A stretch of 64,000 nucleotides of DNA from Marinibaculum sp040216765 (GTDB lineage Bacteria; Pseudomonadota; Alphaproteobacteria; Ferrovibrionales; Ferrovibrionaceae). Below are positions 42,627-51,574 of this stretch, piece by piece (positions within the stretch are counted from its first letter, which is position 1; each line of letters starts with the position of its first letter). The stretch covers positions 62,001 to 126,000 of the forward strand of contig JAVJON010000070.1 of the NCBI GenBank assembly GCA_040216765.1, given 5' to 3'. The notes beneath the pieces are model-generated. The model was not told the origin of the DNA, searched no databases, and saw only the letters and a program-made list of their open reading frames with translations. The position numbers and the translations under genes are program-made.

Positions 42627-43720
42627 GCGACGCCCAGCCCGATGCGGACCAACCGGCCAAGGCAGGCACCGTGAGCAGCGCAACGCAGCCGAGCCTGTTC
42701 TTCGTCACCCTGCCGAAGAGCGGGACCACCTATACCTGGCAGACCCTCGCGGAGCTGACGGGGCTGGACACCACCCCGAAGACCGACGACACGCCGCCCT
42801 GGACCGCGTACTGGGCGGGGCGGGAATTCGGCATCGCCTCGCTCTACTCCGCCGGCGATTTCACCAGCCAGATGTTGCGCCCCGATGCCCTGTCGCGGTT
42901 CCTGCCGGAGGGCTTCCTGTTCGGCGCGCATATGCTGCCCAGCCGCCACAACATGCTGGCGCTGAAGGAAGCGGGTCTGTCCAAGGTGACCGTCCTGTTG
43001 CGCGATCCGCGGGACGCCACGGTGTCCTGGGTCCACCACATGCAGCGGATGGGGCCGGAAACGCGGGGCTATCACTCCAAGATCTACGGCATGCCCTGCG
43101 ACCTGTGGGACTGGCCGCATGACCGGCAGATGGCATTCTATGTGCGGGTCTGGCTGCCGCTTGCGGTGAACTGGGTCGAGGCCTGGCTGGAATATTACGC
43201 CGATCCGGACCGCGACCTGGACATCCAGCTGCTGCTGTTCGACGACCTGAAGACGGCGCCGCGGCGCTATTTCGAACGGATCCTGGCGTTCCACGGCAAT
43301 GCCGCGCGATCCTGGGAACCGGTCAAGCCGCCGGAACCCGGCAAGCGCCATTTCCGCGGCGGGCGCCATGGCGACTGGAGCCGCGAATTCCAGTGGGACG
43401 ACCGGGCCCTGTCGGACCTGCTGCTGGCGGATCGCCTGCAGCGTGCCTATCGCCGGGCGGCGGCGGCCCATCCGGACATGCGCACGGCGCGGGTGCTGCT
43501 GGAGGCGGGCGACCGCAGCGGCGCGGCGCGCCACTACATGGGCGTGCTGCGCGACTTTCCCCATGCGGCCGCGGCGCAGGACGGCATTGCCGAGATCCTG
43601 GGCCTGGACGACCGCCCCGACCTGCCGGTCGATGCGGTCGACAATGTCGCCGGCCTGTTCGTGCGGCCGACCGAGGCGCTGGATGCGCTGGAGGCGCAGA
43701 TCCGCACCAAGGCCGCCTGA
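42623..43720 (+). CDS. Sulfotransferase domain protein
   Basis: This 365-residue protein is predicted to transfer sulfate from PAPS to a hydroxyl or amine group. The 5'-phosphosulfate loop reads FVTLPKSGTTYTWQTL. The 3'-phosphate site reads VTVLLRDPRDATVSWVHH. The late FRGGRHGDW corresponds to the R/K-G-x2-G-D-W/x cofactor motif. The C-terminal ~90 residues (RVLLEAGDRSGAARHYMGVLRDFPHAAAAQDGIAEI) look like a single TPR-type helical pair. The GTG start at 42623 overlaps the dehydrogenase stop. The acceptor substrate is unknown. Coupling to an aldehyde dehydrogenase is unusual and gives no clear pathway. Confidence 0.85.
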   Translation: MSDAQPDADQPAKAGTVSSATQPSLFFVTLPKSGTTYTWQTLAELTGLDTTPKTDDTPPWTAYWAGREFGIASLYSAGDFTSQMLRPDALSRFLPEGFLFGAHMLPSRHNMLALKEAGLSKVTVLLRDPRDATVSWVHHMQRMGPETRGYHSKIYGMPCDLWDWPHDRQMAFYVRVWLPLAVNWVEAWLEYYADPDRDLDIQLLLFDDLKTAPRRYFERILAFHGNAARSWEPVKPPEPGKRHFRGGRHGDWSREFQWDDRALSDLLLADRLQRAYRRAAAAHPDMRTARVLLEAGDRSGAARHYMGVLRDFPHAAAAQDGIAEILGLDDRPDLPVDAVDNVAGLFVRPTEALDALEAQIRTKAA

Positions 43721-44149
43721 CGAACCCGGCCGCCCGGGCCGGCCCATCCGACAGATCCGGTCAGCCCGGCGGATCCGCCGCGCCTTTCCCGCTGGACCGG
43801 CCGCTTCCCCTGTCGGACACTGACGCCAGGCCCGGCCCCCCGGCGGAACCGGTTTGTGATCGCGATCACTGCCAAGCCATGCCGCTCAGGCAAGTGTGAT
43901 CGCCGGATCCTGCCGGATCTGCCATGATGGGGCAGCTGAAGCGCGGGCCATCGCAGCGGCGGCTGACCACGAGACTTCCGTCGCCAATGCGCGGCGCCTG
44001 CGGGTGCCGTGCGATGGAGTTTGCACGATGGCGCTGCATTCCGGTTTGCTGCCGAATGTGGGACCCGGCGCGACGCGCGTCGCCCGCACCCGCCGGGCGG
44101 TCGGAAACCGGCCAATGCACGCGCAGGCTGAAGCGGCGGACGGGCCGCG
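43721..44149. other. Intergenic region with palindromes, upstream of RTX protease
   Basis: These 429 bp hold no supported gene. After the sulfotransferase stop lies a short hairpin (CCGGCC 43726-43731 / GGCCGG 43737-43742) that may be a terminator. A CRP/FNR-like palindrome follows at 43856-43869, with a second half-site-like TGTGATCGCC around 43896. A perfect palindrome, GCGACGCGCGTCGC, sits at 44070-44083. Two rightward frames that begin at 43896 and 43924 have no ribosome site or recognisable sequence. Confidence 0.5.
43856..43869. promoter_or_regulatory. CRP/FNR-type operator candidate
   Basis: GTGATCGCGATCAC is a perfect 14-bp palindrome. With the flanking T and T it reads TGTGA-N6-TCACT, close to the classical CRP consensus TGTGA-N6-TCACA. 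It lies about 280 bp upstream of the RTX protease and about 135 bp after the sulfotransferase stop, so the protease is the likelier target. Alphaproteobacterial CRP/FNR relatives have varied sites, so the regulator cannot be named. Confidence 0.42.
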
Positions 44150-47100
44150 ATGAGATCGCCGGGCGACATCTTGCAAGCCTTCTATGCGCCATATGCCCCT
44201 GCATGGCAGATGCAGCAGTCGAGCTACGGCCACGGCTTCGCGCCGGTTCCGGGCGTCAACGACGCCTGGGCCGAATGGCACGACAGCAGCGGCTCCCCGC
44301 GCACAGGATGGGCGGCCGACGGCGCCCTCGCGTTCGCCGCGACCCGGTCGGGCCCGTCGGGGTCGGAGATGGCTGCCGGGCTGTCGCCCCTGGCCGAGGG
44401 ATCGCGCGCCGACCGGATTCCGGCCCTGGACGTCGCCCGGATCGCCGCTCCGGCCGGCCCGGATGACGGCCTGGGGCCTGTCTCCTTCGGCGCGATGCCG
44501 GACCCTGCCATGGCGGCCCGCATCGCGGCGCTGCATGACGCTGCCGCCGCGCCTGCCGGGGCGTTCGCAACGGTGTCGCCTGCCGCCGCGCCGCCACTGG
44601 CCGGGATGGCGGGTGTAGAGGCCATGCCGGCGGTCGCGGGCGGCGCGAAGCTGGCAGGTCATTTCGGTGGTGCCGGCCTCGACGATCCGGGCGGGACCCG
44701 GGATTTCCCGGCCATCGGCTTCGCGGGTTCCGTCGCCAACCAGGCGAATACCGCCATGCAGGCGGATGCCGCGCGCAGCGCCTATGGCGTCGACGGCACC
44801 GGCATCCGGATCGGCGTCCTGTCGGACAGCTACAACACGCTTGGCGGTGCCGCCGCGGACATCGCCTCGGGCGACCTGCCGGCAGGCGGGGTCACGGTGC
44901 TCGACGAATACAGTGGCACGGGCATCGACGAAGGCCGGGCGATGCTGCAGCTGATCCACGACGTGGCGCCCGGGGCCGAGCTCCTGTTCCATACCGCCTT
45001 CGAAAGCGTCACGGGGTTCGCACAGGGCATCATCGACCTGGCCGATGCCGGTGCCGATATCATCGTCGACGACGTGATCTACCTGGCCGAGCCGATGTTC
45101 CAGGACGGGCCGATCGCCCAGGCGATCGACGAGGTGGTCGCGCGCGGCGTCGCCTATTTCTCGTCGGCCGGCAATAACGGGCGCGACGGCTATGAAAGCG
45201 CCTTCCGCGGCAGCGGCGAGTACAGCCTTGGCGCCGCGTTCGGCGAGCTGCACGATTTCGATCCCGGGGCCGGCGTGGACGTCACGCAGACGATCTACGT
45301 GCCGAGGGGCCAGTCCTTCACCCTGTCCTTCCAGTGGGACCAGCCGTTCAACTCCTTTGCCTCCAGCGCCGGCTCCGGTGGCTCCGCCAGCGATATCGAC
45401 ATTTACGTGCTGGACGCCAACGGCACCCTGCAGACCGCCGGCTATGCAGCGGGCAGCCGCAGCTGGGAAAACAATCTGGGCGCCGACCCGCTGGAACTGT
45501 TCGCCTTCACCAACACGACCGGTTCGGACTATCTGCAACTCGTGATCGCCAACTATGACGGTCCCGATCCCGGCCTGATGCGCTATGTCGCCTTCGGCAG
45601 CTTCACGGCCGTGGAATATGGCGGCGGCGGCACGGTCTACGGCCATGCGGCCGCGGCCGGCGCACAGGCGGTGGGCGCCGCCTGGTACGGCGACACGCCG
45701 GCCTACGGCACCTCGCCGCCGGAGATCGAATACTTCTCCTCGGCCGGCACGAGCACCATCCTGTTCGACGCGGCGGGCAACCGGCTGGCGAGCCCCCAGG
45801 TCCGCGCGACCCCGGACATCACCGCGCCGGATGGCACCAACACGACCTTTTTCGGCGCCGACGTGGACGGTGACGGGGCGCCGAACTTCTTCGGCACCTC
45901 TGCCGCGGCGCCGCATGCCGCGGCCGTTGCCGCATTGATGCTGCAGCTCAACCCGGCACTGAGCGTCACCGAGATATACGACGTCCTGAAGGCCACCGCG
46001 ATCGACATGGACGATCCGTTCACGCCGGGCTTCGATACCGGCTGGGACGCCGGCACCGGCTATGGCCTGATCCAGGCGGATGCGGCCCTCGCGGCGCTGG
46101 GGGTCGGCGGCGGCGGCGGCGGTGGCGGCGCGCCATCCAACCCCGCCAACCTGTATGTCGGCGATAGCGGGCCCAACGGGATGGTCGGCACCGCGGCCAA
46201 CGACACGATCATGGGCCTGGCCGGCGCCGACACCCTGAGCGGCGGCAATGGCAATGACAGCCTGGACGGCGGCGAGGGCAACGACCTGGTCTATGGCGAG
46301 GACGGGGTCGACTTCCTGCAGGGCGGCGCCGGCGTCGACACCCTGTTCGGCGACAATGGCGGGGATTGGCTCGAGGGCGGCGACGGACAGGACCTGCTGG
46401 CCGGCATGAACGACGACGACGTCCTGTTCGGCAATGCCGATGCCGATACCGTCTATGGCAATGGCGGTGCCGACCGGTTGTACGGCGGCACCGGCAACGA
46501 CCTGATGAATGGCGGCAGCGGCTCCGACCTTGTCGAGGGCGGCGACGGCGCCGACAGCCTCTATGGCCTGTGGGACCTGGACACCTTCATCAGGGCAGGC
46601 GCTGCCGGGCATTCCTTCGACACCGGCAGCAGCGACACCCTGCGCGGCGGCGGCGGCGCGGACCATGTCTATGGCGGCACCGGTGACGACTGGGTGGACG
46701 GCGGCGACGGCAACGACCTCGTCGTGGGGCTGACCGGCAACGATGTCGGCCAGGGTGGCGACGGCAACGACACCGTCTATGGCAATGCCGGCGCGGACAG
46801 CCTGTATGCCGGCGGCGGCGACGACCTGGTCAATGGCGGGTCCGGGTCGGACCTGATCGAAGGCGGCGACGGTGCCGACATGCTCTATGGCCTGTGGGAC
46901 CTGGATACCTTCCTGGCCGCCGGCGCCGACGGGCATGGCTTCGACAGCGCCAGCAGCGACCATCTGCGCGGCGGCGGCGGTGCCGACACGATCTATGGCG
47001 GGACCGGCGCCGATATCGTCGAGGGCGGCAGCGACAACGATCTCCTGGCGGGTCTCACCGGCAACGATACGCTCCAGGGCGGCGACGGCGCGGACTCCGT

Positions 47101-47791
47101 CTATGGCAATGCCGGGGCCGACCGGATCTATGGCGGCGGCGGCGGCGATTCCCTGAACGGCGGGACCGGCGCCGATTCCCTGGAAGGCGGCGATGGCGAC
47201 GATGTCCTGGTCGGCCTGTGGGATCTCGCCACCTATATCCAGGCCGGTGCGCTCGAGGGCGGCTACGATGCCGAGAGCAGCGACACCCTGGCCGGAGGAA
47301 GCGGCAATGACAGCCTGACCGGGGGGTCCGGCAGCGATCGCCTGGATGGCGGCAGCGGCGATGACGAACTGGTCGGCCTGTGGGGGGACGATACCCTGAC
47401 CGGCAACGGCGGCAGCGACCGGATCTACGGCAATGGCGGGACCGACCAGCTGTACGGCGAGGACGGCGACGACTGGCTGGATGGCGGTGGCGGCAACGAC
47501 CGGCTGTGGGGCGGCAGCGGCGCCGACACCCTGGTCGGCATCTGGGGCGAGGATGTGCTGACCGGCGGCAGCGGTGCCGATCGCTTCGTCAGCCACGGCG
47601 CGGATTTCGGCAGCCATCTCATCGCCGACTTCAGCATCGCCGAGGGCGACAGCCTGCAGGTCATCGGCGCGACCGGGGCGATCTCGGCGGCGATGGGAAG
47701 CCAGTGGGTGGAGATCCTGGACGATCGGGGCAGTCGGCTGTTCACCCTCGAAGGGGTCGTCGATCCGGCGGGGCTGACGATCCTGGTCTGA
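44150..47791 (+). CDS. Subtilisin/sedolisin-like serine protease with RTX repeats
   Basis: This 1213-residue predicted secreted protease has no Sec signal peptide. Residues about 45-170 are Ala/Gly/Pro-rich and may form a propeptide. The peptidase domain (about 205-665) has Asp226 in IGVLSDSYN, then DEGRAMLQLIHDVAPGAEL, where Glu261 occupies the usual His position, YFSSAGNNG, and Ser584 in FFGTSAAAPHAAAVAAL. An Asp-Glu-Ser set recalls sedolisin-type enzymes. A poly-Gly hinge leads to RTX nonapeptides (GGxGxDxLx) from about 685 to 1150, arranged in 108-residue super-repeats, and a C-terminal segment ending GLTILV typical of type I secretion substrates. No ABC/MFP exporter genes are nearby. Calcium should fold the repeats outside the cell. 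The start has a weak ribosome site. Confidence 0.9.
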   Translation: MRSPGDILQAFYAPYAPAWQMQQSSYGHGFAPVPGVNDAWAEWHDSSGSPRTGWAADGALAFAATRSGPSGSEMAAGLSPLAEGSRADRIPALDVARIAAPAGPDDGLGPVSFGAMPDPAMAARIAALHDAAAAPAGAFATVSPAAAPPLAGMAGVEAMPAVAGGAKLAGHFGGAGLDDPGGTRDFPAIGFAGSVANQANTAMQADAARSAYGVDGTGIRIGVLSDSYNTLGGAAADIASGDLPAGGVTVLDEYSGTGIDEGRAMLQLIHDVAPGAELLFHTAFESVTGFAQGIIDLADAGADIIVDDVIYLAEPMFQDGPIAQAIDEVVARGVAYFSSAGNNGRDGYESAFRGSGEYSLGAAFGELHDFDPGAGVDVTQTIYVPRGQSFTLSFQWDQPFNSFASSAGSGGSASDIDIYVLDANGTLQTAGYAAGSRSWENNLGADPLELFAFTNTTGSDYLQLVIANYDGPDPGLMRYVAFGSFTAVEYGGGGTVYGHAAAAGAQAVGAAWYGDTPAYGTSPPEIEYFSSAGTSTILFDAAGNRLASPQVRATPDITAPDGTNTTFFGADVDGDGAPNFFGTSAAAPHAAAVAALMLQLNPALSVTEIYDVLKATAIDMDDPFTPGFDTGWDAGTGYGLIQADAALAALGVGGGGGGGGAPSNPANLYVGDSGPNGMVGTAANDTIMGLAGADTLSGGNGNDSLDGGEGNDLVYGEDGVDFLQGGAGVDTLFGDNGGDWLEGGDGQDLLAGMNDDDVLFGNADADTVYGNGGADRLYGGTGNDLMNGGSGSDLVEGGDGADSLYGLWDLDTFIRAGAAGHSFDTGSSDTLRGGGGADHVYGGTGDDWVDGGDGNDLVVGLTGNDVGQGGDGNDTVYGNAGADSLYAGGGDDLVNGGSGSDLIEGGDGADMLYGLWDLDTFLAAGADGHGFDSASSDHLRGGGGADTIYGGTGADIVEGGSDNDLLAGLTGNDTLQGGDGADSVYGNAGADRIYGGGGGDSLNGGTGADSLEGGDGDDVLVGLWDLATYIQAGALEGGYDAESSDTLAGGSGNDSLTGGSGSDRLDGGSGDDELVGLWGDDTLTGNGGSDRIYGNGGTDQLYGEDGDDWLDGGGGNDRLWGGSGADTLVGIWGEDVLTGGSGADRFVSHGADFGSHLIADFSIAEGDSLQVIGATGAISAAMGSQWVEILDDRGSRLFTLEGVVDPAGLTILV
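46448..47419 (+). repeat. Three 324-bp tandem repeats in RTX region
   Basis: Units begin at 46448, 46772 and 47096 (ACC/ACC/TCC-GTCTATGGCAATG), each exactly 324 bp or 108 codons; a partial fourth starts at 47420. Each unit holds several RTX nonapeptides interrupted by the non-RTX segment GLWDLDTF-x2-AGA-x-GH-x-FD, followed by SSD-x-LRGG. The first two units are nearly identical at many positions, and the third is more diverged. The exact length conservation points to tandem duplication of a structural unit. Confidence 0.88.
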
Positions 47792-47962
47792 TCCCGGCCC
47801 GGACCCGCGCCGGGGAGCGAAAGGCGCATATGCGCTGCCCGGCACGCGCGGCCGGGGTTCGCTCACGATGGATCGTATGGCAGAGTTTGAAGGTCCCCGT
47901 GCCGAGGGCGGTATCCGCCCCGACATCTTGTCTGCAATGCCAGGATAAGAGACCTTCAGCCC

Positions 47963-48565
47963 ATGAAACCGACGCGACACGACAATCAGGGCGCCGATGG
48001 CGGGCCGCAGCCGGGCGGCGGGCCGCAGGGCGGGACCGGTGCGGGTTTTCGGGACTTTGCCCAGGACGGCGCGACCGGCATGCCCGATGGCGCGCCGCTG
48101 CGGCGCATGGTGGGCGGGATCTCGGCGGTCATGGTGATCGTCTGGACCCTGCTCTGGCTCGCCTTCTATGCCTTGATCGAACTGCTGGGGAATGTCCTGG
48201 TCTGGCTGTCCCGCACGATTTTCGAGGCGCAGGGCATGGCCGATTTCTTCGCCGGCGTGTTCGGCTTCCTGCAGGATCTGGGCTTCGTGACGATCGCGAT
48301 CATCTGGGCGATCGGCGTGGTCCTGGCGATCGGCTTCAACCTGGTGACCCACCGGGCCACCCGCGATGCCGAGGCCCGCTGGTCGCAGCGCCGCGGCGAC
48401 CATGCCCACCCGGTCGGCGCCGACGGCAGCGATGGCACGGACCCGTCCGGCGGGCCGCGACGTCGGCCGCGACGGGGCAGTGCCGCGCCGCGGCGCGACA
48501 GCGGACGCGGCAGCCGGCGGCCGGTGACCATAGACCTGCGCCGCGACGGCGATACCTATCGCTGA
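47963..48565 (+). CDS. Small membrane protein of unknown function
   Basis: This 200-residue protein is one I do not recognise. The N-terminal ~45 residues are hydrophilic and Gly-rich. Two membrane segments follow (about 52-80, GGISAVMVIVWTLLWLAFYALIE; about 105-128, FVTIAIIWAIGVVLAIGFNL), with an amphipathic stretch between them. The C-terminal ~70 residues are strongly basic and low-complexity (RRRPRRGSAAPRRDSGRGSRR), probably cytosolic and able to bind nucleic acid or acidic lipids. The ATG at 47963 has no good ribosome site. It is 171 bp after the protease and 116 bp before gor, on the same strand. A self-complementary GCGCATATGCGC at 47824-47835 lies in the gap. Confidence 0.6.
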   Translation: MKPTRHDNQGADGGPQPGGGPQGGTGAGFRDFAQDGATGMPDGAPLRRMVGGISAVMVIVWTLLWLAFYALIELLGNVLVWLSRTIFEAQGMADFFAGVFGFLQDLGFVTIAIIWAIGVVLAIGFNLVTHRATRDAEARWSQRRGDHAHPVGADGSDGTDPSGGPRRRPRRGSAAPRRDSGRGSRRPVTIDLRRDGDTYR

Positions 48566-48681
48566 AGGCAGTCCGGGACGAGCGGCTCGCGGCCATGTCG
48601 CTTGCGGCGCCCGTGCGGGGTTGCTAAGCCCGGCGATGCGCGGTCTTGCCGGCCGTGCGCCGGGCAGGGTGGAGGATGGCG

Positions 48682-50061
48682 ATGGCGGACTATGATTTCG
48701 ACCTTTTCGTGATCGGCGGCGGGTCCGGCGGGGTGCGCGCCGCACGGATCGCGGCCGGCCACGGCGCGCGCGTCGCCATCGCCGAGGAATACCGCTTCGG
48801 CGGCACCTGCGTGATCCGCGGCTGCGTGCCCAAGAAGCTGCTGGTCTATGCCTCGCATTTCCACGCCGAACGGGAGGAGGCGGCCTTCTATGGCTGGGAG
48901 ACCGGGCCGGCGCGCTTTTCCTGGCCGCGGCTGATCGCCAACAAGGACAAGGAGATCGCGCGGCTGGAGGGGCTCTACCGCAAGGGTCAGGAGGGGGCCG
49001 GTGTCGCCATCTTCGACAGCCGGGCGGTCCTGGTCGACCCGCACACGGTGCAGGTCACCGGCAAGCGGGTCACGGCGGGCAGGATCCTGCTCGCCACCGG
49101 CGGGCATCCGTTCAAGCCGCAGATCCCGGGCGCCGAGCTGATGATCACCTCCGACGAGGCGTTCCACCTGCCGGACCTGCCGCGGCGGATCCTGGTGCTG
49201 GGCGGCGGCTATATCGCCGTCGAATTCGCGGGCATCTTCAACGGCATGGGCGCGGAGACCGTGCTCGCCTATCGCGGCGAGCAGATCCTGCGCGGCTTCG
49301 ATGACGACATCCGGTCGCATCTTCATGGCGAGCTGAAGAAGGGGCATCTGGAGATCCGGTTGCAGGCGGATCCGGCCAGGGTGGACCGGGCGGGAGACGC
49401 CCTGAAGGTCACCTTCACCGACGGCCGGACATTGGAGACCGACCTGGTGATGGCGGCGACCGGCCGGCGGCCCAACACCTCCGGCCTGGGCCTGGATGCG
49501 GCCGGGATCGCCTGTGCCGAGAGCGGCGCGGTGATCGTCGATGCCTATTCGCGCACCAACGTCCCCAGCGTGTTTGCGGTCGGCGACGTCACCGACCGGG
49601 TCAACCTGACCCCGGTGGCGATCCGCGAGGGCCATGCCTTTGCCGATACCGAGTTCGGCGGCATGGACCGGAAGGCGGACCATGACAATGTGCCTTCCGC
49701 CGTCTTCTCGCAGCCGTCGGTGGGATCGGTGGGGCTGACCGAGGCCGAGGCGCGCAAGCGCTACGCCCGGCTGGACATCTACCGCTCGACCTTCACGCCG
49801 ATGAAGAACACGTTGACGGGAATGGCGCAGAAGACCCTGATGAAGCTGATCGTGGATACCCAGACCGATCGCGTGCTGGGCTGTCACATGGTCGGCCCGG
49901 ACGCGGCGGAGATCGTCCAGGGCCTGGCGATCGGCATCAAGATGGGCGCGACAAAGGCCGATTTCGACGCGACGGTTGCCATCCATCCCTCCGCGGCGGA
50001 AGAATTCGTCACCATGCGCAACAAGGAAACGGTGTCGACCGCCCAGGCAGCGGCGGACTGA
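48682..50061 (+). CDS. gor: Glutathione-disulfide reductase
   Basis: This 459-residue flavoenzyme reduces GSSG with NADPH. It has the FAD loop FVIGGGSGGVRAAR, the redox pair in GGTCVIRGCVPKK, the NADPH fold VLGGGYIAVEFAG with the selective YRGEQILRGFD (Arg favouring NADPH), the second FAD site FAVGDVTDRVNLTPVA, and the C-terminal His-Glu of VAIHPSAAEEFVTM. These match glutathione reductase rather than lipoamide or mercuric reductases. ATG 48682 is chosen because GGAGG lies 6 bases upstream; ATG 48676 directly abuts that site. A strong palindrome follows the stop and probably separates it from the DAHP synthase gene. Confidence 0.94.
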   Translation: MADYDFDLFVIGGGSGGVRAARIAAGHGARVAIAEEYRFGGTCVIRGCVPKKLLVYASHFHAEREEAAFYGWETGPARFSWPRLIANKDKEIARLEGLYRKGQEGAGVAIFDSRAVLVDPHTVQVTGKRVTAGRILLATGGHPFKPQIPGAELMITSDEAFHLPDLPRRILVLGGGYIAVEFAGIFNGMGAETVLAYRGEQILRGFDDDIRSHLHGELKKGHLEIRLQADPARVDRAGDALKVTFTDGRTLETDLVMAATGRRPNTSGLGLDAAGIACAESGAVIVDAYSRTNVPSVFAVGDVTDRVNLTPVAIREGHAFADTEFGGMDRKADHDNVPSAVFSQPSVGSVGLTEAEARKRYARLDIYRSTFTPMKNTLTGMAQKTLMKLIVDTQTDRVLGCHMVGPDAAEIVQGLAIGIKMGATKADFDATVAIHPSAAEEFVTMRNKETVSTAQAAAD

Positions 50062-50063
50062 CC

Positions 50064-50085
50064 GTCGCGGCCCGCGGGCCGCGAC
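50064..50085. terminator. GC palindrome after gor
   Basis: GTCGCGGCCCG at 50064-50074 and CGGGCCGCGAC at 50075-50085 form a perfect 22-bp palindrome beginning two bases after the gor stop. RNA could fold into a 9-bp stem with a 4-base loop. There is no T-run, so it may pause or stabilise the transcript end rather than terminate intrinsically. Confidence 0.4.
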
Positions 50086-50143
50086 CTGCAAGGGGGCCCG
50101 CGCCGCGACCGAACGGGCGGCCCCTACTTAAGGAAACGCAACG

Positions 50144-51574
50144 ATGAAACCGATGTCAGGCGCGCAGATGGCCGTCACCCGTGCCAGCGGCGCTGCCGAG
50201 AACTGGACTCCCGAAACCTGGCGCAGCCGGCCGGTCGAGCAGATGCCCGACTATCCGGACCCCGCCCTGCTGGCGGATGTCGAACGCCGCCTGGCGAAGC
50301 AGCCGCCCCTGGTGTTCGCCGGCGAGGCCCGCAACCTGAAGAAGGACCTGGCGCGGGTCGCCCGCGGCGAGGCTTTCCTGCTGCAGGGCGGCGATTGCGC
50401 GGAGAGCTTCGCCGAGTTCGGTGCCGACAATGTGCGCGACACCTTCCGGGTGCTGCTGCAGATGGCGGTGGTGCTGACCTTCGGTGCCGGCTGCCCGGTG
50501 GTGAAGGTCGGCCGCATGGCGGGTCAGTTCGCCAAGCCGCGCTCCAAGCCGACGGAGACGATCGACGGCGTGGAACTGCCCAGCTATCGCGGCGATATCG
50601 TCAACGGCATGGAGTTCGATGCGCAGGCCCGCCAGCCGGACCCGGAGCGCCAGCTGCAGGCGTTCCACCAGGCGGCAGCGACCCTGAACCTGCTGCGCGC
50701 CTTCGCGCAGGGCGGCTATGCCGACCTGCACCAGGTGCATCGCTGGAACCTGGGCTTCGTGTCGCAGAGCGCGGAGGCCGAGCGCTGGCGCGAGACGGCG
50801 GACCGGATCACCGAGAGCCTGCGCTTCATGGAGGCTTGCGGCATCACCCCGGCGGCCACGCCGGAGATGCGCTCCACCCGCTTCTACACCAGCCACGAGG
50901 CCCTGCTGCTGGGCTACGAGCAGGCGCTGACCCGGGTGGATTCGACCTCCGGCAACTGGTACGCGACCTCCGCCCACCTGCTCTGGGTCGGCAACCGGAC
51001 GCGCCAGCCCGATGGCGCGCATGTGGAGTTCCTGCGCGGCATCGCCAACCCGATCGGCATCAAGTGCGGCGCCGACCTGGAGCCCGACGACCTGCTGCGC
51101 CTGCTGGACAGCCTGAACCCGGCGGACGAGGCCGGGCGGATCGTGCTGATCAGCCGCATGGGGGCGGACAAGGTGGCCGACGGCCTGCCGCGGCTGATCC
51201 GCAAGGTGCAGGCCGAGGGCCGCACCGTGGTCTGGTCCTGCGACCCGATGCACGGCAACACCCTGACCTCCTCCAACGGCTACAAGACCCGGCCGATGGA
51301 CCGCATCTGGACGGAGGTCCGCCAGGTGTTCGAGGTGCATGCCGCGGAGGGCTCCTATGCCGGCGGCGTGCATTTCGAGATGACCGGGCAGGACGTGACG
51401 GAATGCCTGGGCGGTGCGCAGGCGATCGCCGAGGCCGACCTGTCGAGCCGCTACCACACCCATTGCGACCCGCGGCTGAACGCCAACCAGGCGCTGGAGC
51501 TGGCCTTCCTGATCGCCGGCCTCTTGAAGGAGGAACGTGACCGTGTCGGCACCAGTTTCGCTGAAGCCGGTTGA
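50144..51574 (+). CDS. Class II 3-deoxy-7-phosphoheptulonate (DAHP) synthase
   Basis: This 476-residue enzyme condenses phosphoenolpyruvate and erythrose-4-phosphate, the first step of the shikimate pathway. It is the plant/actinobacterial-like class II type. Metal ligands are visible: Cys in LLQGGDCAESF, His in DPMHGNT, Glu in VHFEMTG, and Asp in HTHCDPRLN. KVGRMAGQFAKPRS, YRGDIVNG, HRWNLGFV and VGNRTRQPDG are conserved substrate-binding blocks. The N-terminus is short, so regulatory N-terminal extensions seen in some relatives are limited. AAGGAAACGC precedes the ATG. Its 3' end overlaps the next gene by 38 bp, and the AAGGAGGA of that gene lies inside it. Confidence 0.95.
   Translation: MKPMSGAQMAVTRASGAAENWTPETWRSRPVEQMPDYPDPALLADVERRLAKQPPLVFAGEARNLKKDLARVARGEAFLLQGGDCAESFAEFGADNVRDTFRVLLQMAVVLTFGAGCPVVKVGRMAGQFAKPRSKPTETIDGVELPSYRGDIVNGMEFDAQARQPDPERQLQAFHQAAATLNLLRAFAQGGYADLHQVHRWNLGFVSQSAEAERWRETADRITESLRFMEACGITPAATPEMRSTRFYTSHEALLLGYEQALTRVDSTSGNWYATSAHLLWVGNRTRQPDGAHVEFLRGIANPIGIKCGADLEPDDLLRLLDSLNPADEAGRIVLISRMGADKVADGLPRLIRKVQAEGRTVVWSCDPMHGNTLTSSNGYKTRPMDRIWTEVRQVFEVHAAEGSYAGGVHFEMTGQDVTECLGGAQAIAEADLSSRYHTHCDPRLNANQALELAFLIAGLLKEERDRVGTSFAEAG

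Noticed and set aside
43896..44153. 85-codon frame ahead of the RTX protease
   Set aside because: No ribosome site, no recognisable sequence, and it contains the palindromic intergenic elements.
46200..47600. Regular GGC-GAC repeats as a possible CRISPR-like array
   Set aside because: They are in-frame RTX nonapeptide codons within one gene, with no spacer/repeat structure.
43886..48745. 1619-codon open frame on the minus strand across the RTX protease
   Set aside because: It mirrors the plus-strand protease, lacks a ribosome site and recognisable motifs, and results from GC-rich codon bias and Asp/Gly repeats leaving no stops on the antisense strand.
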